A stretch of DNA of 64,000 nt from JAYODW01 sp038116745 (GTDB lineage Bacteria; Pseudomonadota; Gammaproteobacteria; Ga0077536), in NCBI GenBank assembly GCA_038116745.1, contig JAYODW010000029.1:6323-70322 (forward strand), given 5' to 3'. Below, piece by piece: positions 43,442-52,268 of the stretch. How positions within the stretch are numbered: position 1 is the stretch's first letter; each line of letters starts with the position of its first letter. The notes below the pieces were generated by a model, which was not told the origin of the DNA, searched no databases, and was given only the letters and a program-made list of their open reading frames with translations. Made by a program: the position numbers and the translations under genes.

Positions 43442-44014
43442 TCACTCTTCCTTGGCGCGCGAGACGTATTCTCCAGTCCGTGTGTCAATTTTCAGCAGAT
43501 CCCCCTGCTCGATGAACAGCGGCACTTTAACTACCGCACCTGTCTCCATAGTCGCCGGCTTTGTGCCACCGGATGCGGTATCGCCGCGCAAGCCCGGGTC
43601 GGTTTCGGTTATCCGCAGCACAACAAAATTCGGCGGTGTGACCGCGATCGGAGAATCGTTCCACAGCACGACATCGCACATTTCCTGACCTTTCAGCCAC
43701 TTTGCTGTGTCAGCCACGATGGCCGCTGAAGCGCTGAGCTGCTCGAAGGTCTGGGGATTCATGAAGTGCCACTCAGTACCATCGGAATAAAGGAACTGCA
43801 TTTCGACGTCGACAACGTCAGCGCCTTCGACGGAATCCCCGGATTTAAGCGTCTTTTCGATCACTCTGCCGGTCTTCAGGTTGCGCACTTTTACGCGATT
43901 GAACGCCTGTCCTTTCCCGGGTTTCACAAATTCATTTTCGATGATGCTGTAGGGGTCGCCGTCGAACAGCAGCTTCAGACCCGGTTTGAATTGGTTCGTG
44001 GTAAAAAAGGCCAT
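43442..44014 (-). CDS. efp: Translation elongation factor P
   Basis: 190-residue three-domain factor that relieves ribosome stalling at polyproline stretches. It begins MAFFTTNQFKPGLKLLFDGD; the modified lysine is K34 in VKPGKGQAFNRVK, the form used by EpmA-modified EF-P. DVEMQFLYSDGTEWHFMNP and GDTASGGTKPATMETGAVVK mark domains II and III. Length is normal. It precedes epmA on the same strand and is divergent from epmB with only 36 bp between the two ATGs. Proline-rich clients are visible in the window, for example the LPPPPPPKKK tail of the FrhB-like protein. Confidence 0.97.
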   Translation of the reverse strand: MAFFTTNQFKPGLKLLFDGDPYSIIENEFVKPGKGQAFNRVKVRNLKTGRVIEKTLKSGDSVEGADVVDVEMQFLYSDGTEWHFMNPQTFEQLSASAAIVADTAKWLKGQEMCDVVLWNDSPIAVTPPNFVVLRITETDPGLRGDTASGGTKPATMETGAVVKVPLFIEQGDLLKIDTRTGEYVSRAKEE

Positions 44015-44050
44015 GTTGCGTCTCAGTTTTGCTGGTTTTCAAAGGCTCCT

Positions 44051-45061
44051 ATGATATCCCGAAGCCCTCTTCGCGAGGACATGCCCGACTGGCATCGCGA
44101 GCTCAGCGAGGCCTATCGCGACCCGTTAGAACTGTTGAGAACACTCGAGCTGGATCCCGAAAAAATCGGCTATGCGCCAGCAGCGGCCCGTCTATTTTCC
44201 TTCCGGGTAACACGCTATTACGCGAACCTCATCGAGCCTCGCAACCCTGCAGACCCCCTGCTGCTGCAGATTCTTCCGCAGACGCAGGAAATGTTGCCCG
44301 CAACAGGTTTCGAGGCTGAGCCGCTGGCAGAGTCCCGCGCCGCCCAGGGGCATTCTCTGCTGGCGAAATATCAGCAACGTGTTCTGCTCATGGTTTCAGG
44401 CGCCTGTGCAATCCATTGCCGGTATTGCTTTCGGCGATCATTCCCCTACAACGATTTTGTCGGCCACAGGCGTCTGAGCGACGCAGTAACCGCACTGGAG
44501 CAGGATCCCGGAATCAAGGAAGTTATCCTCAGCGGGGGGGACCCGCTGGTGATAGACGATGCAGCGCTACGCGAGCTTGTGCGACGCCTTGCTGCGGTCC
44601 CCCATATAAGCAGACTGCGGATCCACAGCCGGCTTCCGGTGGTGCTGCCGTCACGTCTTACCTCGGGCCTGCTCGAGATGCTGCGTGCAACCCGACTCCG
44701 AACAGTCCTCGTGCTGCACATCAATCATCCGCGCGAGGTAACCCCGGCGTTAGTTGATGCCTTGCTCCCCTGGCGCCAGTCCGGGTTCACGCTGCTCAAC
44801 CAGGCTGTTCTGCTCGAAGGAATCAATGACGATCCGGAGACACTCGAAGAACTGAGCGAAAAGCTGTTCGATGCAGGCGTGCTGCCCTATTACGTTCATC
44901 TGCTCGATCGTGTAAGCGGCAGCGCGCATTTCGAGGTACCGGATACCCGAGCGCGAGAGATCGAATCGGATTTGAGAACCCGCTTGCCTGGCTACCTCAT
45001 GCCGCGTTTTGTTCGAGAGGTAAACGGCGAGCCGTACAAGGTTCCTCTAACGGCAGCCTGA
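44051..45061 (+). CDS. epmB: EF-P beta-lysylation protein EpmB (lysine 2,3-aminomutase family)
   Basis: 336-residue radical SAM enzyme that converts (S)-alpha-lysine to (R)-beta-lysine for EF-P. The radical SAM triad is C119, C123, C126 in GACAIHCRYCFRRSFPY; GGDPLVIDD and RIHSRLPVVLPSRLT follow as in KamA/EpmB, as do NQAVLLEGIND and YYVHLLDRVSGSAHFEV. It lacks the long C-terminal extension of clostridial lysine aminomutases, fitting EpmB. The ATG at 44051 gives MISRSPLRED; a longer open frame to 43766 runs across efp and is rejected. Pairs functionally with epmA and efp. Confidence 0.95.
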   Translation: MISRSPLREDMPDWHRELSEAYRDPLELLRTLELDPEKIGYAPAAARLFSFRVTRYYANLIEPRNPADPLLLQILPQTQEMLPATGFEAEPLAESRAAQGHSLLAKYQQRVLLMVSGACAIHCRYCFRRSFPYNDFVGHRRLSDAVTALEQDPGIKEVILSGGDPLVIDDAALRELVRRLAAVPHISRLRIHSRLPVVLPSRLTSGLLEMLRATRLRTVLVLHINHPREVTPALVDALLPWRQSGFTLLNQAVLLEGINDDPETLEELSEKLFDAGVLPYYVHLLDRVSGSAHFEVPDTRAREIESDLRTRLPGYLMPRFVREVNGEPYKVPLTAA

Positions 45062-45141
45062 ACGCGGCTTTCTTGAGTCAGCGGCTCCGGAGTTCGAGTC
45101 GGTCTCGATACAAACGGTGTAGGCCTGTCAGACCTTCCCCG

Positions 45142-47382
45142 TCAGCCGGCGGGTTCCAGCCGGTCCACGCGCTGAAAGCCGCGCGGCAGTTTCAAACCAC
45201 GTCGCGCACGGTCCCCGACGTAATGCTCCTGATCGGCTTCCTTGAGCGTAATGTGGCGACTGCCGGAATTGACCCTCAGCGCTTCTTCCGGGCGCAGAAC
45301 CGTAATGGACTGCATCCATTCCTCCTGATTTTTAACTCGAGAGGTGGATAACTGCAGGATCTTGAGTCCTTTCCCGCGGGGCAGCAGCGGCAATTCGGCG
45401 ACGGGGAAAATGAGCAAATGCCCAACATTGGAGGCGCACGCTATCCAATCCTGATCTCTGTCAACGAAGCTGACAGGTGGCAGAAGCTGCGCGCCTGCGG
45501 GGAGTGAAATTACTGACTTCCCGGAACGGTTCTTCGTTTTCACGCTTTCCAGCTCGGCAACAAAACCATATCCGAGCGTTGTCGCCAGCAGCACCCAGGG
45601 GCTTCCGCCCTCCATCACGACGCCGGAGAAGGTTGCGCCGTCCGGCGGTGAGAGGCGCCCGGAGAGCGGCTCGCCGAGCCCTCGCGCTGAGGGCATCAGG
45701 TGGGCTGGAACGGTGTAGGCACGGCCCGTAGAGTCGAAGAAAACCGCGCTCTGGTTGCTGCGTCCGCGTGCCGCACCGAGAAATTGATCGCCGCTGCGAT
45801 AGCTCAGGTCCCGTGGCTCAATCTCATGTCCACGCGCGGCGCGGACCCAACCTTTGGCCGAGAGCACGACCGTCACCGGTTCGACCGGTATGAGATCTGT
45901 TTCGCTGAGCGCTTGAGCACTCTCGCGCTGTACGACGGCGCAGCGTCTTGGGTCGCCGTATTCCTCTGCGTCCGCTGTGATTTCATTGCGCACGAGGGTG
46001 CGCAGTCGGCGGGTCGATCCGAGCGTTTTTTCCAGTGCTTCCCTCTCCTCCTCAAGTTCGCGCTGTTCTCCTCGAATGCGCTCTTCCTCCAGACGCGCGA
46101 GATGTCGCAGACGGAGATCGAGCACGGCATCCGCCTGGATTTCACTCAGCCCGAAACGGGCCATGAGAACCGGTCGCGGTATGTCTTCCTCGCGAATAAT
46201 GCGAATCACCTCATCGATATTCAGGAAGGCAATCAGGTAGCCATCGAGAACGTGCAGGCGTTTAAGTACTTTGTCCAGACGGTATTCGAGCCGCCGGCGC
46301 ACGGTGGCAACCCGGAATTCGATCCACTCCTCAAGCAGCGTTTTCAGGTCCTTGACTGCCGGTAATCCGTCAAGACCGATCACATTCAGATTGACTCTGA
46401 AGTTGCGCTCGAGATCGGTGGTCGCGAACAGGTGTTGCATCAGAGCCTCAGCATCAACCCTGTTGGAGCGAGGGATCAGCACGAGGCGGATGGGCTTTTC
46501 GTGGTCTGATTCGTCTCTGAGGTCTTCCAGCATGGGAAGCTTTTTTGCCTGCATCTGCTGCGCAATCTGTTCAAGGATGCGGGAGCCTGAACTCTGATAC
46601 GGCAGCGCGGTGACGACAATGTTGTTGCCTTCACGGTGATAGCAGGCACGCATGCGCACGCTGCCGGTTCCGGTCTCATACAGCGCCCGCAGATCTTCGG
46701 AGGCTGAAATGATTTCCCCGCCGCCGGGAAAATCCGGCGCCGGCACGATCGCGTGAAGTTCCGCCGCGCTCGCTTTAGGTTGTTCCAGCAGAAAAACGCA
46801 GGCCGCCGCGATCTCGCGCAGGTTGTGCGGTGGGATGTCCGTTGCCATGCCGACGGCGATCCCAGTAGTGCCGTTGAGCAGAACGTTAGGCAGGCGCGCC
46901 GGCAGAACCGACGGCTCATCGAGCGTGCCATCAAAATTAGGCGTCCAGTCGACCGTGCCCTGACCCAGTTCGGCCAGCAGCGTCTCGGCGTAAGCCGTCA
47001 GCTTGGCCTCGGTATAGCGCATCGCCGCAAAAGATTTGGGGTCGTCGCTGGAGCCCCAATTGCCCTGACCATCAATCAGCGGATAGCGATAGCTGAAAGG
47101 CTGCGCCATCAGGACCATGGCCTCGTAGCACGCGGAGTCCCCGTGGGGATGAAATTTGCCGATCACGTCGCCGACAGTGCGCGCGGATTTTTTATGTTTG
47201 GACGCGGCATCCAGCCCCAGCTCTGACATTGCGTACACGATGCGACGCTGCACCGGTTTCAGCCCGTCCCCGATATGCGGCAGAGCGCGGTCCAGGATGA
47301 CGTACATGGAATACTCCAGGTACGCCCGTTCGGTGAATTCGGCGAGCGGGATCTGCTCGATATTGAAAGTGTCGTCGCTCAC
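45142..47382 (-). CDS. parC: DNA topoisomerase IV subunit A
   Basis: About 746 residues. The N-terminal breakage-reunion domain has YLEYSMYVILDRALPHIGDG, KPVQRRIVYAMSELGL, HPHGDSACYEAMVLMAQPFS and the active-site tyrosine region AAMRYTEAKLTAYAE. In the quinolone region the positions equal to E. coli Ser80 and Glu84 are Ser and Glu, the susceptible state. The C-terminal part has beta-pinwheel repeats (LSAKGWVRAARGH, FFDSTGRAYTVPAH). The GTG at 47382 is 7 bp after the parE stop and is preferred over the upstream ATG at 47523, which would run inside parE. Enzyme decatenates replicated chromosomes. Confidence 0.95.
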   Translation of the reverse strand: MSDDTFNIEQIPLAEFTERAYLEYSMYVILDRALPHIGDGLKPVQRRIVYAMSELGLDAASKHKKSARTVGDVIGKFHPHGDSACYEAMVLMAQPFSYRYPLIDGQGNWGSSDDPKSFAAMRYTEAKLTAYAETLLAELGQGTVDWTPNFDGTLDEPSVLPARLPNVLLNGTTGIAVGMATDIPPHNLREIAAACVFLLEQPKASAAELHAIVPAPDFPGGGEIISASEDLRALYETGTGSVRMRACYHREGNNIVVTALPYQSSGSRILEQIAQQMQAKKLPMLEDLRDESDHEKPIRLVLIPRSNRVDAEALMQHLFATTDLERNFRVNLNVIGLDGLPAVKDLKTLLEEWIEFRVATVRRRLEYRLDKVLKRLHVLDGYLIAFLNIDEVIRIIREEDIPRPVLMARFGLSEIQADAVLDLRLRHLARLEEERIRGEQRELEEEREALEKTLGSTRRLRTLVRNEITADAEEYGDPRRCAVVQRESAQALSETDLIPVEPVTVVLSAKGWVRAARGHEIEPRDLSYRSGDQFLGAARGRSNQSAVFFDSTGRAYTVPAHLMPSARGLGEPLSGRLSPPDGATFSGVVMEGGSPWVLLATTLGYGFVAELESVKTKNRSGKSVISLPAGAQLLPPVSFVDRDQDWIACASNVGHLLIFPVAELPLLPRGKGLKILQLSTSRVKNQEEWMQSITVLRPEEALRVNSGSRHITLKEADQEHYVGDRARRGLKLPRGFQRVDRLEPAG

Positions 47383-47389
47383 GGCGTCG

Positions 47390-49285
47390 TTATTCCGCGT
47401 TAAACGCAGCGAGGTTGCCCCGCCGCTCAAGCCACTGCCGTCGATCGGACGAGCGCTTCTTGGCCAGTAGCATGTCCATGACAGCTTCAGTCTCGGCCCG
47501 GTCGCTGATCCCAAGTTGTACAAGCCGGCGCGTGCCCGGCGCCATCGTGGTTTCCCTGAGCTGCAGCGGGTTCATCTCCCCGAGCCCTTTGAATCGCTGA
47601 ACATTGACCTTACCGCGCACTTTTTCCGCGGCAAGTCGGCTGAGAAGCGCTGTCTTTTCTTCATCGTCCAGCGCGTAGAAAACTTCTTTGCCCACGTCGA
47701 CGCGATAAAGCGGTGGCATCGCAACATAAACGCGGCCTGCCTCGATTAACGCCCCAAAATGTCGGACGAACAGTGCGCACAGGAGGGTGGCGATATGCAG
47801 CCCGTCAGAATCGGCATCAGCCAGTATGCAGACCTTCCCATAGCGCAGACCATCCAGCTCATGGCTTCCAGGCTCTATGCCGAGCGCCACTGAAATGTCG
47901 TGCACCTCGTTGGATCCCAGCACCTGACTTGAGTCGACCTCCCAGGTATTCAGGATTTTTCCGCGGAGCGGCAGGATGGCCTGAAAGTCCCGGTCGCGCG
48001 CCTGTTTTGCTGAACCGCCCGCGGAATCACCTTCGACCAGAAACAGCTCTGTCCGCTCTAGGTCCTGTGCCGCGCAGTCGGCCAGCTTACCCGGCAGCGC
48101 CGGCCCTGCGCCCGCAACCTTCTTGCGCACGACTTTGGCCGCTTTGAGACGCTTTTGCGCCCTCGCAATAGCAATCTCCGCGATCCGTTCGCCGGATTCC
48201 ACGTGCTGATACAGCCACACGCTGAGCCGATCTCTGACTGCGGCCGCAATGAAACTGGTGCAGGCGCGTGATGACAGGCGTTCTTTAGTCTGCCCCGAAA
48301 ACTGCGGCTCCTGAAGCTTTGCTGAGAGGATGTAGGCGCATTGCTCAAAAACGTCCTCTGCGGCCAGCTTTACGCCGCGGGGTAAAAGCCCTCGGCTATC
48401 ACAGAATTCGCGCAGCGCCTCGAGCAATCCCTGGCGCAGCCCTGCGACGTGAGTACCCCCCTGAATAGTTGGCACAAGATTGACGTAGCTTTCGGTGATG
48501 AGCTCGCCGCCGTCGGGGCACCAGTGCAGCGCCCAGCTGACCGCCTGGTGCTCTTCCTGAACCTCACCGGCGAATGCCTCCAGCGGCACTTTCTCGACGC
48601 CGACTAACGAGTCTGCGAGATATCCCTCGAGACCGCCGCTGAAACACCATTGCTCAGTTTCTGCGGCGGGCCCATCAACCAGGCTCACCGTAAGGCCGGG
48701 GCATAGCACCGCTTTGGCACGCAGCACGTGCTTAAGTCGCGGGATGGACAATCGGGTGGTGTCAAAATAAGCAGCATCAGGCCAGAACCGGATCGTGGTC
48801 CCGGTCTGGCGCGCTGGTGACTTCCCAACGGGCGTCAGCGGAGCGACCGGTTCGCCGCGCGCGAAATCCATGTGGTACTCCACCCCGTCGCGCCGCACTT
48901 TAGCTTCGAGCCGCTCTGAAAGCGCATTGACTACGGAGACACCAACGCCATGCAGGCCGCCTGAGAATTTGTAATTCTTCCCCGAAAATTTCCCACCCGC
49001 ATGCAGCCGGGTCAGGATCAGCTCAACGCCGGAGATCTTCTCTTCAGGATGCTCGTCGACCGGTAGACCGCGCCCGTCATCGCTGACCGATACCGAGCCG
49101 TCCTCGTGCAGTTCGACGGTAATAGCCGTGCAAAACCCGGCGATAGCTTCATCGACGCTGTTGTCGACGACTTCCTGTACAAGATGGTTAGGACGGGATG
49201 TGTCTGTATACATCCCTGGCCGCTTGCGCACAGGCTCCAGCCCGGTGAGGACCTCGATGTCGGCGGCTGCGTAGCGTGAGTTCAA
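47390..49285 (-). CDS. parE: DNA topoisomerase IV subunit B
   Basis: 631-residue GHKL ATPase subunit. It starts RYAAADIEVLTGLEPVRKRP, with LVQEVVDNSVDEAIAGF (ATP-site Asn), SDDGRGLPVDEHP, and FSGGLHGVGVSVVNALS. The TOPRIM part has LVEGDSAGGSAKQARDRDF, LPLRGKILNTWE and LADADSDGLHIATLLCALF; the end has FKGLGEMNPLQLRETTM. The length is that of ParE rather than the longer GyrB. The start is TTG at 49285; no ATG or GTG is available before the conserved N-terminus. The 118-bp gap upstream holds a 12-bp GC palindrome (49302-49313) and a CATAAT box, a possible promoter. Confidence 0.95.
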   Translation of the reverse strand: MNSRYAAADIEVLTGLEPVRKRPGMYTDTSRPNHLVQEVVDNSVDEAIAGFCTAITVELHEDGSVSVSDDGRGLPVDEHPEEKISGVELILTRLHAGGKFSGKNYKFSGGLHGVGVSVVNALSERLEAKVRRDGVEYHMDFARGEPVAPLTPVGKSPARQTGTTIRFWPDAAYFDTTRLSIPRLKHVLRAKAVLCPGLTVSLVDGPAAETEQWCFSGGLEGYLADSLVGVEKVPLEAFAGEVQEEHQAVSWALHWCPDGGELITESYVNLVPTIQGGTHVAGLRQGLLEALREFCDSRGLLPRGVKLAAEDVFEQCAYILSAKLQEPQFSGQTKERLSSRACTSFIAAAVRDRLSVWLYQHVESGERIAEIAIARAQKRLKAAKVVRKKVAGAGPALPGKLADCAAQDLERTELFLVEGDSAGGSAKQARDRDFQAILPLRGKILNTWEVDSSQVLGSNEVHDISVALGIEPGSHELDGLRYGKVCILADADSDGLHIATLLCALFVRHFGALIEAGRVYVAMPPLYRVDVGKEVFYALDDEEKTALLSRLAAEKVRGKVNVQRFKGLGEMNPLQLRETTMAPGTRRLVQLGISDRAETEAVMDMLLAKKRSSDRRQWLERRGNLAAFNAE

Positions 49286-49403
49286 GACGGAGAATCCGGT
49301 TCCGCCCGGGCGGGCTGATGGTCTGGTTGAGCGGGCCCGGATTATGACAAAGCGCCTCCGGGTTGGGAATCAGCAGCCTGACTGATTCGTCGTTTCGCCC
49401 GCG

Positions 49404-49991
49404 TCAGTCGAAATCAGACACTAGAGAAGCGCGGATTGGCTCCGGCACCGGCGCTATCTCTGTTTGATATTCCGGATGGTCGATCCCGATCGCGAGCGCC
49501 CCGCCTGCTTTGGCCAGTCCGAGCGCCTCCGTCGACAGCTGGAAGCGCAAAAAATGGACTGCAGAGGTTTTAACATCGTTCTCTCTGCTCAGGTCCTCGT
49601 CCGCTATCGCGAAAGCGCGTTCCCCCTCGCCGACCTTAAGGTAGACGCGATCCTCAATTCCCCTCAGCTTTGCCAGAGCCCGGCGACGCTCGTCAACGTC
49701 CTCGTACTCGAGCATGAAAGTAGCTTTCAGGTTGTCGCCATCAGGAATCAGCGGGTTGTACGCGTCCAGCTCTTCCTGAATGGCTTCAGCCTGGAAAATT
49801 TTCTCGGCGCGCAGCATTTCCTGGATCTGGTATTGGACTGTCATGCTGTCCTCGAAATACAGGGTGGCATGCTCGCCCAGCGCAAGGGTCCGGCGTTTCT
49901 TGTGCGCCATCAGGCTGGTGCGCATCGACGCGCGCTGTTCGTGGTAAGTCTCCAGGCTGAGCAGGTCTGCTCGCGTCAGTTTTTTTGTCAT
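49404..49991 (-). CDS. DUF3501 family protein
   Basis: 195-residue soluble protein of unknown function. The N-terminal MTKKLTRADLLSLETYHEQR followed by HKKRRTLALGEHATLYFEDS and QYQIQEMLRAEKIF is the DUF3501 signature; VHFLRFQLSTEALGLAKAGG lies in the C-terminal half. It starts 2 bp after the stop of the Fe-S protein gene, which is itself downstream of a rubrerythrin. This three-gene set recurs in proteobacteria; the association suggests a role in peroxide or iron-sulfur stress, but no activity is established as far as I know. Confidence 0.9.
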   Translation of the reverse strand: MTKKLTRADLLSLETYHEQRASMRTSLMAHKKRRTLALGEHATLYFEDSMTVQYQIQEMLRAEKIFQAEAIQEELDAYNPLIPDGDNLKATFMLEYEDVDERRRALAKLRGIEDRVYLKVGEGERAFAIADEDLSRENDVKTSAVHFLRFQLSTEALGLAKAGGALAIGIDHPEYQTEIAPVPEPIRASLVSDFD

Positions 49992-49993
49992 CG

Positions 49994-51313
49994 TCAGGCT
50001 ATCCCGTAAGCATGTCGCAACAGGCTGAATGCCGATTCAGCCGGCCTGGAATGCTCCAAACCATTTTCAATCAGCTCACCGGCCATGGGGCAATCGCTGA
50101 CGTAGTGAGCAACGTCGCTATCGCCGATGCGCTTGACGACCGGGCGGCAGATTTTTTTCGCAAATTCATAGTTTTCAGACTTGACCGCATAGGTGCCATC
50201 GTGCCCGGAGCATCGCTCGATGGCGATGACTTCCGTTTCCGGCACGAGCTCGAGCATTTCCTTGGTTTTAAGACCGATATTCTGAACCCGTTGATGACAC
50301 GGCGCGTGGTAAGCCACGCGACCGATCCGATTTGGAAACTCGGTATTGAGCGCGCCCTGGCGGTGTCGAGCCATGAGGTATTCGAAGGGGTCTGTCATCG
50401 CCGCCTGAACCTTAAGGACACCCTCATGCTCGGGGAACAGTAAGGGCAGCTCCTGCCTGAACATCAGGACACAGCTCGGAATGGGTGCCGTAATCTTAAG
50501 GCCCCGCTCGGCGAGCTCGAGCAGCGGGGGAATGTTGGCTTCCATGTAGCGCTCCACAGAGCGTAGGTCGCCGAGCTCGAGTTTCGGCATGCCGCAGCAC
50601 TGCTCCTTGGAGACGAGTTCAACCGCAACGCCGTTGTGCTCGAAAACAGCAATCATGTCTTCCACCACCTGCGGCGAATTGCGGTTGCCGTAGCAGGTCG
50701 CAAATAAGCCGATTCGGTCTCTCGGCGCCGCTAGAGTCTCGCGGCGCGCGGCGCGCCTGCGCAGGGTTTGACTGTTGAATCGCGGCAAGGGCGCGTCGGC
50801 GTGCACCCCGATGAGTTTATCCATCAACTTTCTGGCCGGCTTATTCGCATTCACCAGGTTGACGGTCTCAGCCACCACTGGAATCGTGGCGAGACGCCCG
50901 ACCGCGTCGGTCGATGTCAGTACACGGTCGCGAACGCTGACGCCGTGGTCCTCAAAATGCACCGCCTTCGCGCGCAGCATCAGGTGAGGAAAGTCCACAT
51001 TCCATTCGTGCGGTGGGACATAAGGGCATTTCGTCATGTAGCACAGATCACAGAGGTAGCACTGGTCTACCACTTTCTGGAAATCCGCCTTGTCAACGCC
51101 GTCCACTTCCATCGTGGACGACTCGTCGACCAGGTCGAAAAGCGTCGGAAAGGCGTTGCATAAGCTGACGCAGCGCCGGCAACCGTGACAGATGTCGTAC
51201 ACCCGCTCCAGCTCTGATTCCAGTTTTGCCTTGTCTCGGAACTCGGCCTCTTTCCAACGAACCGGATGGCGCGTAGGCGCCTCCAGGCTCCCCTCACGCG
51301 TTTCGCTAGCCAT
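49994..51313 (-). CDS. Heterodisulfide-reductase-related Fe-S protein (GlpC/HdrD-like)
   Basis: 439-residue soluble protein. Two ferredoxin-type clusters near residues 42-100 (CHGCRRCVSLCN and CYLCDLCYMTKCP) are followed by two cysteine-rich CCG-type domains: ATCYGNRNSPQVVED with EQCCGMPKLELGD, and YHAPCHQRVQNIG with ERCSGHDGTYAVK. This is the GlpC/LutA/HdrD plan, an electron-transfer partner for a flavoprotein or membrane reductase. The ATG at 51313 (MASETREGS) is chosen, because the longer frame begins with TTG inside the T-run of the upstream terminator. It is directly upstream of DUF3501 and downstream of rubrerythrin. Confidence 0.9.
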   Translation of the reverse strand: MASETREGSLEAPTRHPVRWKEAEFRDKAKLESELERVYDICHGCRRCVSLCNAFPTLFDLVDESSTMEVDGVDKADFQKVVDQCYLCDLCYMTKCPYVPPHEWNVDFPHLMLRAKAVHFEDHGVSVRDRVLTSTDAVGRLATIPVVAETVNLVNANKPARKLMDKLIGVHADAPLPRFNSQTLRRRAARRETLAAPRDRIGLFATCYGNRNSPQVVEDMIAVFEHNGVAVELVSKEQCCGMPKLELGDLRSVERYMEANIPPLLELAERGLKITAPIPSCVLMFRQELPLLFPEHEGVLKVQAAMTDPFEYLMARHRQGALNTEFPNRIGRVAYHAPCHQRVQNIGLKTKEMLELVPETEVIAIERCSGHDGTYAVKSENYEFAKKICRPVVKRIGDSDVAHYVSDCPMAGELIENGLEHSRPAESAFSLLRHAYGIA

Positions 51314-51335
51314 GTCTTTCTGCCTCTGCTCTGTC

Positions 51336-51362
51336 AAAAAGAAGCCGGGCGAACCCGGCTTC
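51336..51362 (-). terminator. Rho-independent terminator after rubrerythrin
   Basis: Minus strand: GAAGCCGGG, TTCG tetraloop, CCCGGCTTC, then TTTTT. It is 28 bp after the rubrerythrin stop and ends 22 bp before the Fe-S protein ATG, so it would lower or regulate read-through into the two downstream genes. Confidence 0.92.
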
Positions 51363-51390
51363 CGTCATGCTTGGGAAAGCTCTCTCGAGA

Positions 51391-51807
51391 TCAGCCGAGA
51401 TTGTCCAACGCTTTTTGGAATCTATTGGCGTGGGAACGTTCCGCTTTCGCCAGCGTCTCAAACCAGTCAGCGATCTCATCGAAGCCCTCGTCTCGGGCAG
51501 TTTTCGCCATGCCGGGGTACATGTCGGTGTACTCATGCGTCTCACCTGCGATGGCTGCTTTCAGGTTGAGCTCCGTGCTACCGATCGGCTCACCAGTCGC
51601 CGGGTCACCAGTTTCCTCCAGGTACTCTAGATGCCCGTGGGCGTGCCCGGTTTCGCCTTCTGCTGTAGAGCGAAACACCGTAGAGACATCGTTATAACCT
51701 TCGACGTCAGCTTTCTGCGCAAAATAGAGATAACGGCGGTTTGCCTGCGACTCGCCCGCGAAAGCGGCTTTAAGATTGTCCTCAGTTTTAGAACCTTTCA
51801 GGCCCAT
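51391..51807 (-). CDS. Rubrerythrin (erythrin type, no rubredoxin domain)
   Basis: 138-residue four-helix diiron protein of the ferritin-like superfamily, which reduces hydrogen peroxide. Ligand motifs come in two halves: E19 (AFAGESQANRRYLYFAQKA) with E52-H55 (EGETGHAHGH), and E89 (AAIAGETHEYTDMYPG) with E123-H126 (KAERSHANRF). The C-terminal rubredoxin domain of classical rubrerythrin is absent, so electrons must come from another protein, perhaps the adjacent Fe-S protein (inference). ATG at 51807 with AGGAG upstream; the frame to 51981 is open but not family-like. An inverted repeat lies 54 bp upstream. Confidence 0.93.
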   Translation of the reverse strand: MGLKGSKTEDNLKAAFAGESQANRRYLYFAQKADVEGYNDVSTVFRSTAEGETGHAHGHLEYLEETGDPATGEPIGSTELNLKAAIAGETHEYTDMYPGMAKTARDEGFDEIADWFETLAKAERSHANRFQKALDNLG

Positions 51808-51861
51808 CAGATATTCTCCTCGTGGTGGTATGGAAAGTGCGCCGAAAACGCGACGCGCCCT

Positions 51862-51880
51862 ATTTAGACTGAATCTAAAT
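51862..51880 (-). promoter_or_regulatory. Inverted repeat upstream of rubrerythrin, candidate operator
   Basis: ATTTAGA (51862-51868), spacer CTGAA, TCTAAAT (51874-51880): perfect 7-bp arms in an AT-rich island within GC-rich sequence, 54 bp before the rubrerythrin ATG, where a promoter would lie. It shares TTTAGA-N5-TCTAAA with iron-response boxes described in alphaproteobacteria, but here the regulator is unknown. Confidence 0.55.
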
Positions 51881-52007
51881 TCGCCGCCTGAGTCTAGGTG
51901 GGGGTGGGAAGCACCGTCAAGGACGACACTTCGTTGACCCGCTATTACCCCGTCAGTACAGTGCGCACGCCGCGCCATCATCAGAGCGAAACAGAGGTCA
52001 TACGTCG

Positions 52008-52259
52008 GTGAGTAAAAAGACGGATCACCCGGAATCTCCGGCTTTCGAAGCTGCCATGCGCGATCTCGAGAGCCTCGTTGAGGCGCTGGAGAGCGGCGAT
52101 CTCTCGCTGGAGGACTCGCTGAAACAATTCGAGCAGGGGATGGCGCTTACCCGATCCTGCCAGGAAGCTCTGGTGGCTGCTGAACAGAGAGTTCAACAAC
52201 TCATATCTAAAGATGGATCCGAGCGACTCGAACCATTCGACGATTCTGCGCAGGCCTGA
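52008..52259 (+). CDS. xseB: Exodeoxyribonuclease VII small subunit
   Basis: 83-residue helical subunit of exonuclease VII. The family core is FEAAMRDLESLVEALESGDL followed by SLEDSLKQFEQGMALTRSCQ. The N-terminus is GTG at 52008; no ATG precedes the core. It is divergent from rubrerythrin and directly upstream of ispA (9-bp gap), the common xseB-ispA pairing. The large subunit xseA is not in the window, as is usual. Confidence 0.92.
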   Translation: MSKKTDHPESPAFEAAMRDLESLVEALESGDLSLEDSLKQFEQGMALTRSCQEALVAAEQRVQQLISKDGSERLEPFDDSAQA

Positions 52260-52268
52260 ACAAATCTT

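Noticed and set aside
43766..44050. N-terminal extension of the epmB frame
   Set aside because: The extra 95 codons lie antisense within efp and do not resemble EpmB; the ATG at 44051 gives the family's normal start.
45085..45125. GGAGTTCGAGTC segment resembling a tRNA T-arm
   Set aside because: No acceptor, D-arm or anticodon arm could be folded around it in the 80-bp gap between epmB and parC, and no CCA end is present.
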